DNA of 40,450 bases, from NCBI GenBank assembly GCA_902583265.1, contig CACHVD010000010.1, positions 1 to 40,450 on the forward strand. Direction: 5' to 3'. The DNA is from an uncultured Prochlorococcus sp. (GTDB taxonomy: Bacteria > Cyanobacteriota > Cyanobacteriia > PCC-6307 > Cyanobiaceae). Positions 30,704 to 37,767 of this stretch are shown one piece after another (the stretch's first letter is position 1; each line of letters opens with the position of its first letter). The notes beneath the pieces were generated by a model. The model worked only from the letters and a program-made list of their open reading frames with translations. It was not told where the DNA came from and did no database searches. A program made the position numbers and the translations under genes.

Positions 30704-30785
30704 TTAGAATTTAAAGGATTAAATCCAAGCTATCGAATCATTTAATTTAGTTATTTCAGAATTATCTCAAAAGGGTAATCTGCTT

Positions 30786-31442
30786 ATGCAGAATGGTCTT
30801 AATAGTCCTGGTCCATTTACTATATTTTTAGTTTTCAGTGCAGGACTTTTAACAAGTCTTGGGCCATGTTCATTATCGTTACTACCAGTGACTATTGCTT
30901 ATGTAGGCGGGACAGAGAAAAATAAATTTAAACTTATTAGTTTTTCAGGAGGTGTAGTTTTTTCGCTTGTTGCACTGGGGGCTGCCAGTGGATTCTTAGG
31001 TAAAATATATGGGCAAATTCCATCTTATTACACTTCATTTGTTGCCCTAATAGCAATAATAATGGGGTTAAATTTATTAGGAATTCTAAAGTTTCAGTTT
31101 CCGAATGGACCTGATATAAAAATAATTGAAGATAAAATACCAAAATTTATAGCGCCTTTTGCCATAGGGACTACTTTTGGACTAGCTTCTTCACCTTGCA
31201 TTACTCCTGTTTTGGCAACTCTTTTGGCTTGGGTATCGCAAGCCAAAAACCCGATAATATCTATTATTTTTTTATTGTTCTTTGGGATAGGCCAAGTAAC
31301 CCCATTAATCATTGCAGGAGCTACTGCAGAAAACTTAAAGCAATTTCTAGCTCTTAGAAAATTTAGTCAAATAATTCCGACTTTAAGTGGGATATTTTTA
31401 ATTTCCCTAGGGTTATTAAATTTATTTTCAAATTGGATTTAA
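30786..31442 (+). CDS. ccdA: Cytochrome c biogenesis protein CcdA
   Basis: A 218-residue six-helix membrane protein that carries reducing power across the membrane to apocytochrome c. The two redox cysteines are Cys28 (GPCSLSLLPV) and Cys138 (SSPCITPVLAT), in the positions expected for short CcdA. The ATG at 30786 is the first standard start. An in-frame, protein-like extension of 21 codons (ending LSQKGNLL) runs back to a stop at 30720 with no ATG/GTG/TTG. The ccs1 gene starts directly after the stop, so the two form one operon. Confidence 0.93.
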   Translation: MQNGLNSPGPFTIFLVFSAGLLTSLGPCSLSLLPVTIAYVGGTEKNKFKLISFSGGVVFSLVALGAASGFLGKIYGQIPSYYTSFVALIAIIMGLNLLGILKFQFPNGPDIKIIEDKIPKFIAPFAIGTTFGLASSPCITPVLATLLAWVSQAKNPIISIIFLLFFGIGQVTPLIIAGATAENLKQFLALRKFSQIIPTLSGIFLISLGLLNLFSNWI

Positions 31443-32729
31443 ATGATTATTTTAAAGAATCTAATTTTAAAAATATCAAGTTTAAGATTCGCTATATCGT
31501 TGATAATCTTCATTGCTATTGCAAGTGGAATAGGTACTTTCATACCTCAAGGTAGTAATGATAAATTCTATATTGATAATTTCGATAGTGCTCCCATTTT
31601 TGGATTTTTAGATGGAGAAAAAGTCTTACAATTTCAATTGGATCATATATATACAAGCTTTTGGTTTTTATTTACATTAATTCTTCTTTGCATTTCTCTG
31701 GCAGCTTGTAGTTTCAGGAGGCAAATTCCTTCATTAAAAGCTTCATTAAAATGGATTGAATATAAGAGCGAAAAAAAATTTAGCAAACTGCAACTAACTA
31801 CAAGTCACCCAATCAATCAAGATGGTGAACATATATCAAAAGTAGATTTATTACTTAAAAAAAAAGGATGGGAAACATACAAATTTAATAGTCATATTTC
31901 TGCAAGAAAGGGGTTAATTGGGAAAATCGGTCCTTTAGTTGTACATATCGGATTAATAGTCTTACTTATAGGTTCAGCATATGGAAGTTTTACAAGTCAA
32001 TCAAAAGAACAATATTTACTACCTGGAGAAACTTTAGATCTTGTTAATGAGAGCACAAACTCAAAGGCCAATGTAAAATTAGTCGATTTTTCTATAGAAC
32101 GTGAAAGTGATGGTGTTCCCAAACAGTTTATTTCAAAATTAAATTTTTCTTCTGAAGATCTAAATTTAAATGAAATAAAAACAACCAAAGTTAATCACCC
32201 AATCAGGTTTAAAGGATTAACTATTTATCAAGCAGATTGGGCAATATCAAATGTTGTTTTAGAAATAGATAATATTCTTTATCAATTACAATTAAAGGAG
32301 ATTCCAGAAATCGGTAATCAAGTTTGGGGAGTTTTAGTTGAATTAGGATCGGAAACTAAAAAAAATTTCCTTTTAACAATAGATAATGAAAATGGTCCAC
32401 TTAAAATTTCGAATATAGAAAATTTTTCCGGGAATAATCTTTATATTAATGACGATCCTTTAGAAGTTAACTCTTCAAAAGTATCTCTGAAAAAAATAAT
32501 CCCCAGCAGTGGATTAATAATTAAAAATGATCCGTCTATACCATTTATTTACTTTTCTTTTATCTTAATAATTTTTGGAACAATCATAAGTCTTATACCA
32601 ACTAACCAATTATGGATTCTGGTAAATAAAGAATCACAACAGTTATCTATTGGAGGCCTTAGTAATAAAAATCTAGTTGGTTTTAAAAAAGAATTTTTTA
32701 AATTATCAGACGAAATAAAAAATTTTTAA
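31443..32729 (+). CDS. ccs1: Cytochrome c biogenesis protein Ccs1/ResB
   Basis: A 428-residue system-II cytochrome c synthase subunit working with CcsA to deliver heme to apocytochromes outside the membrane. It has helices near 13-30, 70-90 and 160-180. A large extracytoplasmic domain (about 185-360, with [15 protein letters not shown]) follows, and then a final helix near 365-385. Start immediately adjoins the ccdA stop. The last 4 bases overlap the convergent queF stop. ccsA is not in the window. Confidence 0.93.
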   Translation: MIILKNLILKISSLRFAISLIIFIAIASGIGTFIPQGSNDKFYIDNFDSAPIFGFLDGEKVLQFQLDHIYTSFWFLFTLILLCISLAACSFRRQIPSLKASLKWIEYKSEKKFSKLQLTTSHPINQDGEHISKVDLLLKKKGWETYKFNSHISARKGLIGKIGPLVVHIGLIVLLIGSAYGSFTSQSKEQYLLPGETLDLVNESTNSKANVKLVDFSIERESDGVPKQFISKLNFSSEDLNLNEIKTTKVNHPIRFKGLTIYQADWAISNVVLEIDNILYQLQLKEIPEIGNQVWGVLVELGSETKKNFLLTIDNENGPLKISNIENFSGNNLYINDDPLEVNSSKVSLKKIIPSSGLIIKNDPSIPFIYFSFILIIFGTIISLIPTNQLWILVNKESQQLSIGGLSNKNLVGFKKEFFKLSDEIKNF

Positions 32730-33136
32730 TTTCTTTTCTGCCCACTAAAAATATCTAACTGCATAGAAACATTCCCTCTGGGGTTAAATGCAGCATTTAA
32801 ATGTATCCAGTGTGGTGAACCTTCATTCACTAAATCATCCATAATTCTATTAACAACTTCCTCATGTGATATTTTTATATCCCTAAAATTATTAATATAA
32901 AGCTTTAAAGACTTCAACTCATAGACTTTCAAATTAGGTTGATAAAAAATATTTAGCTTTGCAAAATCTGGATAACCAGAAAAGGGGCACTTACATGTAA
33001 ATTCAGGTAACTGAATAGAAATTTCATAAATTCTTTTCTTATTTGGATTATCGAAACAAATTATTTTTGATTCTTCAATAATTCTTTCACCATATAGCGG
33101 TCTTTGAGTCGAATCTTCTAATTTAGCTGTACTCAT
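32726..33136 (-). CDS. queF: NADPH-dependent 7-cyano-7-deazaguanine reductase (unimodular QueF)
   Basis: A 136-residue single-domain QueF that reduces the nitrile preQ0 to preQ1 in queuosine synthesis. The nucleophilic Cys50 and general-acid Asp57 lie in [11 protein letters not shown]. The NADPH-binding-type motif YELKSLKLY and the substrate-site [14 protein letters not shown] are present. Cytosolic. Other queuosine genes are not in the window. Convergent and overlapping with ccs1 by 4 bases. Confidence 0.94.
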   Translation of the reverse strand: MSTAKLEDSTQRPLYGERIIEESKIICFDNPNKKRIYEISIQLPEFTCKCPFSGYPDFAKLNIFYQPNLKVYELKSLKLYINNFRDIKISHEEVVNRIMDDLVNEGSPHWIHLNAAFNPRGNVSMQLDIFSGQKRN

Positions 33137-33258
33137 TTTTAGTAGAACTTTTTTAATAACCTATATAAAAACTATATATAAAGATAAAAATTCGCAAAAG
33201 TATCAACAAATCTAAGTATTACAATTGACTAAGTCAAAAGATGTTAAATCTTATTTTT

Positions 33259-33272
33259 GTATCAAATGCAAC
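33259..33272 (+). promoter_or_regulatory. Possible NtcA-binding site of the glnB transcription unit
   Basis: The bases read GTA-N8-AAC, one mismatch from GTA-N8-TAC. Exactly 22 bases downstream is TTTATAT, a -10-like hexamer, matching the usual geometry of NtcA-activated promoters. It precedes the 81-residue gene and glnB. Regulation of PII by NtcA is common in cyanobacteria. Here it is a motif-based inference. Confidence 0.4.
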
Positions 33273-33324
33273 ATTCATAATGTCCGCCGAAAGGTTTATA
33301 TGTGTTTAGTTAAATGATTAATTA

Positions 33325-33570
33325 ATGGACATTTGTTTGATAACTATCGATAACAACTTAAATAAATCCCTTCAACCAAGGAGTGCTTTTGGAATGTTAT
33401 GGCTTCAAACACACTTTGAGAATGATCAGTGGGAAGCATTATCAAATAGTACAGTAATTATTTCTGAGGAAAACTCCAAATTATTAATTGAAGATGCCAT
33501 AAATGCAGGCCTTGATATTAAATGTTTTTCTGATATTTCAATCATGGATGTTTTCCCAAAAAACAATTAA
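33325..33570 (+). CDS. 81-residue hypothetical protein upstream of glnB
   Basis: An 81-residue protein starting MDICLITIDNNLNKSLQPRS, with FGMLWLQTHFENDQWEALSN in the middle and NAGLDIKCFSDISIMDVFPK near the end. It appears to be a small alpha/beta cytosolic domain. No named family was recognised. The gene lies 24 bases before glnB on the same strand and behind the NtcA-like promoter, so co-regulation with PII is plausible. It may be a picocyanobacterium-specific gene. Alternative roles cannot be judged from sequence. Confidence 0.68.
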   Translation: MDICLITIDNNLNKSLQPRSAFGMLWLQTHFENDQWEALSNSTVIISEENSKLLIEDAINAGLDIKCFSDISIMDVFPKNN

Positions 33571-33933
<363 letters not shown>

Positions 33934-33934
33934 T

Positions 33935-34747
33935 TCAGAGAGTTTCATTCACTAAATTTTGTATATATTCACTATTAATTTTTGGATTTAATTCACTTCT
34001 TAAGCACATCCAAGCTAGGTATTCATGATTTCCAGCAGGACCTACTAGAGGAGAAGCTATCAAATTCTTTATATTCCATTGAAAATTCTTAGCAGCATTA
34101 ATAACAGACTCTATAGCTTCGGTATGAAATTTAGGATTGCGAACAACGCCACCTTTGCTGACTTTATCTTTACCCACCTCAAATTGGGGTTTAATTAAAA
34201 AAATTCCCTCTATAGAATCACCTACTAATAAATTACTAATAGAATTAAAAACTAACTTTAATGAAATAAAAGACAAATCAGCAACTACAAAATTTGGTAA
34301 TTCAACACTTCTAGATAAAAGATCGTTAGGTTTTAAATTTCGAATATTTGTTCGTTCAAAAAGTATAACTTTTGGATTTTTTCTAATCTTCCATGCAGTC
34401 TGTCCATAACCAACATCTATCCCATAAACTAACTTTGCCCCTTGTTGCAATAAGCAATCAGTAAATCCCCCTGTTGAGATTCCGGCGTCAATACATATTT
34501 TATCTTTTACATTAATTTCAAGTTTTTTAAATGCCTCTAATAATTTTTCACCTCCCCTTGATACAAACATAGGTTCAGAATCGATAAAAAATTCCGAACC
34601 AATTAATACTTGCTGTCCAGGTTTATCAAATACTTTGCCATTAATATCTCTTACTTTGCCTGCAAGAATTAAACCTTGGGCTTTTTGACGAGTTTCACAT
34701 AAACCTTCGTTAAGAAGATAAAGGTCTAATCTACTTTTTTCAATCAT
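33935..34747 (-). CDS. tlyA: TlyA-family rRNA 2'-O-methyltransferase
   Basis: A 270-residue protein with an N-terminal S4 RNA-binding domain (residues 1-60, SRLDLYLLNEGLCETRQKAQ). An FtsJ-type methyltransferase follows: the SAM-binding loop ICIDAGISTGGFTDCLLQ is near residue 83 and the catalytic-region VVADLSFISLKLV near 153. TlyA methylates ribose in 16S and/or 23S rRNA, and homologues were once called hemolysins. Which nucleotide is modified is not predictable here. Convergent with glnB. Confidence 0.92.
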   Translation of the reverse strand: MIEKSRLDLYLLNEGLCETRQKAQGLILAGKVRDINGKVFDKPGQQVLIGSEFFIDSEPMFVSRGGEKLLEAFKKLEINVKDKICIDAGISTGGFTDCLLQQGAKLVYGIDVGYGQTAWKIRKNPKVILFERTNIRNLKPNDLLSRSVELPNFVVADLSFISLKLVFNSISNLLVGDSIEGIFLIKPQFEVGKDKVSKGGVVRNPKFHTEAIESVINAAKNFQWNIKNLIASPLVGPAGNHEYLAWMCLRSELNPKINSEYIQNLVNETL

Positions 34748-35029
34748 CTATTCATCCATAAAAAAAGATTGAATAATGAACTTCTACAAAATTAAGATCC
34801 AAATTCTTTAATACCCTCTAATTTTAAATGCGAACTAAATAATTACCCATTATTAGCAAAGTCAATTTGTGAAATATTTTAATATTTAAATTTTCTTTAC
34901 TCTTTTAAAAACTCTGCTAAATCAAAAATAATTAACCGGCAAATATGTGCAATGGCAAGCACATCTTTAAGGTGTAGGGCAATTATCCGATTTTAGTTAT
35001 AAAGTTTAAATTGGTGATTATTAAAAATT
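34748..35029. other. Spacer between tlyA and purB with a structured purB leader
   Basis: No gene is evident in these 282 bases. The purB-proximal 100 bases are relatively structured: ATGTGC (34945-34950) pairs with GCACAT (34959-34964), and the overlapping ACATC (34961-34965) can instead pair with GGTGT (34971-34975). The rest is AT-rich. Confidence 0.4.
34945..34975 (+). promoter_or_regulatory. Possible alternative hairpins in the purB leader
   Basis: ATGTGC-N8-GCACAT forms a perfect 6-bp stem. The second arm overlaps ACATC, which can pair with GGTGT (one G-U pair) around a 5-base loop. The two structures compete. No known purine riboswitch core was recognised, so this is only a structural candidate about 55-85 bases before the purB start. 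Confidence 0.3.
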
Positions 35030-36325
35030 GTGATCGAGCGTTACACATTACCCGAAATGGGGCAAATCTGGACTGAAAGTTCAAAATTCCAGAGTTGGCT
35101 TAAGGTTGAAATAGCTGCATGTGAAGCAAATTGTTCTCTGGGAAAAATTCCTGAGAATGCCATGAAAGATATTCGTTCAAATGCAAAGTTTGATGAATCC
35201 AGAATTAAAGAAATTGAGAAAGAAGTTAAACATGATGTAATAGCATTTCTTACAAGCGTCAACGAATTTGTAGGAGACTCTGGTAGATATATACATCTTG
35301 GAATGACTAGTAGTGATGTTCTTGATACCGGATTATCTCTTCAGTTAAAAGATTCCAGTGAATTATTACTTAAAGAAATTGAGAAACTAGAAAATGAAGT
35401 CAGATTATTAGCAAGAAAGCATAAAAATACATTAATGATTGGAAGATCACATGCTATTCATGGGGAGCCAATTTCCTTTGGTTTTAAACTTGCAGGATGG
35501 TTAGCAGAAATAATAAGAAACAAAAAGAGATTGTTAACACTTAAAGAATCCATAGCAATAGGACAAATAAGTGGTGCAATGGGAACTTACGCTAATACAA
35601 ACCCTGAAGTTGAAAAAATAACTTGTGACCTACTCGGCTTAAAACCAGATACAGCAAGTACCCAGGTTATATCAAGAGACAGACATGCAGAATATGTTCA
35701 AACAATTGCACTCGTTGGTGCTTCGCTAGATAGATTCGCGACTGAAATAAGAAATTTACAGAGAACTGACGTTTTAGAAGTTGAGGAAGGATTCACAAAA
35801 GGGCAGAAAGGAAGTTCAGCAATGCCTCATAAAAGAAATCCTATTCGGAGTGAAAGAATAAGCGGTTTAGCGAGAATTTTGAGGAGTTACGTCTTAACAG
35901 CTTTGGAAAATGTCCCACTTTGGCATGAAAGAGACATAAGCCATAGTTCAAATGAGCGTATTATGTTGCCTGACGTATCAATCTGTTTGCATTTTATGCT
36001 TAGAGAAATGAAAGATATAGTAAGCAATTTGGAAGTTTATCCAAAAAATATGCTAAAAAATTTGAATATATATGGCGGCGTAATTTTTAGCCAGAAAGTT
36101 TTACTTTTACTTGTAGAAAGGGGCATGTCTAGAGAAAAGGCTTACAGCTTAGTACAAAAAAATGCTCATCAGGCCTGGAATACTGAGGATGGGAATTTCA
36201 AAGAAAATATAGAGAGAAATAATGAAATTATGGATTTTATTAATCAAAGTGATTTAGAAGAATGTTTTAATCCTTCAATTCATCTGAATAATTTAAGTGT
36301 AATATGGGAGAAGCTCGGTATCTAG
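35030..36325 (+). CDS. purB: Adenylosuccinate lyase
   Basis: A 431-residue fumarase/aspartase-superfamily enzyme acting twice in purine synthesis (SAICAR to AICAR, and adenylosuccinate to AMP). It starts with GTG and reads MIERYTLPEMGQIW, the standard N terminus, so the GTG start is well supported. The substrate loop signature GSSAMPHKRNPI near residue 262 and the upstream GMTSSDVLDTGLSLQL and GRSHAIHGEP motifs are intact. fumC, a paralogue of the same superfamily, follows 47 bases later. Confidence 0.96.
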   Translation: MIERYTLPEMGQIWTESSKFQSWLKVEIAACEANCSLGKIPENAMKDIRSNAKFDESRIKEIEKEVKHDVIAFLTSVNEFVGDSGRYIHLGMTSSDVLDTGLSLQLKDSSELLLKEIEKLENEVRLLARKHKNTLMIGRSHAIHGEPISFGFKLAGWLAEIIRNKKRLLTLKESIAIGQISGAMGTYANTNPEVEKITCDLLGLKPDTASTQVISRDRHAEYVQTIALVGASLDRFATEIRNLQRTDVLEVEEGFTKGQKGSSAMPHKRNPIRSERISGLARILRSYVLTALENVPLWHERDISHSSNERIMLPDVSICLHFMLREMKDIVSNLEVYPKNMLKNLNIYGGVIFSQKVLLLLVERGMSREKAYSLVQKNAHQAWNTEDGNFKENIERNNEIMDFINQSDLEECFNPSIHLNNLSVIWEKLGI

Positions 36326-36329
36326 ATTA

Positions 36330-36365
36330 CTGAAAACCTTATCTCAGTTTAACCAGTGTTTTCAG
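36330..36365 (+). repeat. 8-bp inverted repeat between purB and fumC
   Basis: CTGAAAAC (36330-36337) is matched by GTTTTCAG (36358-36365) with a 20-base loop, directly before the fumC start. There is no following T-run. It may be an mRNA-processing or weak attenuation structure between two co-directional genes. Confidence 0.45.
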
Positions 36366-36372
36366 AAGAATA

Positions 36373-37758
36373 ATGACAAAAAAATTTAGGATTGAAAAAG
36401 ATAGTATGGGAACAATAGAAGTTCCCATGGAAGCCTTATGGGGTGCTCAAACACAAAGATCAATAATAAATTTTTCTATTGGAGAAGAATTAATTCCAAT
36501 AGAGTTAATTTATTCTCTTACTCTTATAAAAAAAGCTGCTTCAATTGCGAATTTCAATTTGGGATTAATAGATAAAAGCAAAAAAAATTTAATTGTAGAG
36601 GCATGTACAGAAATACTTGACGGGCTTCATGATTCACAGTTTCCCTTAAAGGTTTGGCAAACAGGAAGTGGCACACAAACAAATATGAATGTGAATGAGG
36701 TGATTTCAAATATTGCGGCATTAAAAACAAATTCAGAGATTGGTAGCCATTATCCACTTCATCCGAATGATGATGTAAATAAATCTCAGTCAACCAATGA
36801 TACTTTTCCTGCTGCAATTCAAATATCTGTTGTTAATGAAATAATCAAAAATTTAGTTCCAACAATAAGAGAACTTACAAAGACCCTTGACAAAAAAAGT
36901 AACGAATGGAAAGACCTTATAAAGATAGGAAGAACACATTTCCAAGATGCAGTGCCCATAACTCTTGGGCAAGAAATATCAGGATGGTCAGAGCAACTTA
37001 AAGATGCTGAGAATTCAATTATTATGAGTATTGATGAATTATATTTCTTACCTCTGGGAGGAACTGCAGTAGGTACAGGTATTAATTGTCCAAAAGGATT
37101 TTGTGAAGAGTCTATAAAATCAATTTCCGATGATACTAATTTAATGTTCTATAAGTCAAAAAATAATTTTTCAATCATGGCCTCGCATGATCGTCTAGCT
37201 CAAGTAATGAGTCAGTTAAAAATATTAGCAGGTGCATTATTTAAAATTTCAAATGATATAAAGATTCTATCTTCTGGACCAAGAGCAGGAATATATGAAT
37301 TAATTATCCCTCAAAATGAACCCGGAAGTTCTATCATGCCTGGCAAAGTGAATCCGACTCAATGCGAAGCTTTATCAATGGTTTGTACTCAGATAATGGG
37401 TTTTGAATATGCAGTTTCAATGGCAAATTCTAGCGGCACTTTACAGATGAATGAATATAAGCCTCTTATTGGATTTAATATTCTTACAAGTTTAAAATTA
37501 CTTAAAAATGCAATAGACAACTTCAGAATAAAATTAGTTGAGGGAATAGAACCTAATCAAAAAAAAATGATGTTAAATTTAAAAAATTCGCTAATGTTAA
37601 TTACAGCCATAGTACCAAAAATTGGTTATGAAAAAGCAGCTGAAATTGCAAACCTTGCTTTCAAAGAATCATTAAATTTAAAAGAGGCAACGCTTAAATT
37701 AGGTTATTTAAACGAGGATGAATTTGATAAAGCAATGAATATTAATTCAATGATTTGA
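36373..37758 (+). CDS. fumC: Class II fumarate hydratase
   Basis: A 461-residue iron-independent fumarase converting fumarate to malate. In this cyanobacterium it would also recycle the fumarate released by PurB and by argininosuccinate cleavage. The signature GSSIMPGKVNPTQCE, plus GSGTQTNMNVNEVI, QSTNDTFPAAIQ and GRTHFQDAVPITLGQE, are all intact. Length is normal. Transcription probably ends at the hairpin beginning at 37770, which lies inside the last codons of the convergent helicase gene. Confidence 0.96.
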   Translation: MTKKFRIEKDSMGTIEVPMEALWGAQTQRSIINFSIGEELIPIELIYSLTLIKKAASIANFNLGLIDKSKKNLIVEACTEILDGLHDSQFPLKVWQTGSGTQTNMNVNEVISNIAALKTNSEIGSHYPLHPNDDVNKSQSTNDTFPAAIQISVVNEIIKNLVPTIRELTKTLDKKSNEWKDLIKIGRTHFQDAVPITLGQEISGWSEQLKDAENSIIMSIDELYFLPLGGTAVGTGINCPKGFCEESIKSISDDTNLMFYKSKNNFSIMASHDRLAQVMSQLKILAGALFKISNDIKILSSGPRAGIYELIIPQNEPGSSIMPGKVNPTQCEALSMVCTQIMGFEYAVSMANSSGTLQMNEYKPLIGFNILTSLKLLKNAIDNFRIKLVEGIEPNQKKMMLNLKNSLMLITAIVPKIGYEKAAEIANLAFKESLNLKEATLKLGYLNEDEFDKAMNINSMI

Positions 37759-37767
37759 TTAAAAAAT

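Noticed and set aside
33280-33309. Nine-codon upstream ORF before the 81-residue gene
   Set aside because: It overlaps the likely -10 region, has no ribosome-binding sequence and is too short to judge.
34945-34975. Known riboswitch (purine, glutamine, ZTP or THF) in the purB leader
   Set aside because: None of the conserved core sequences of these classes could be found.
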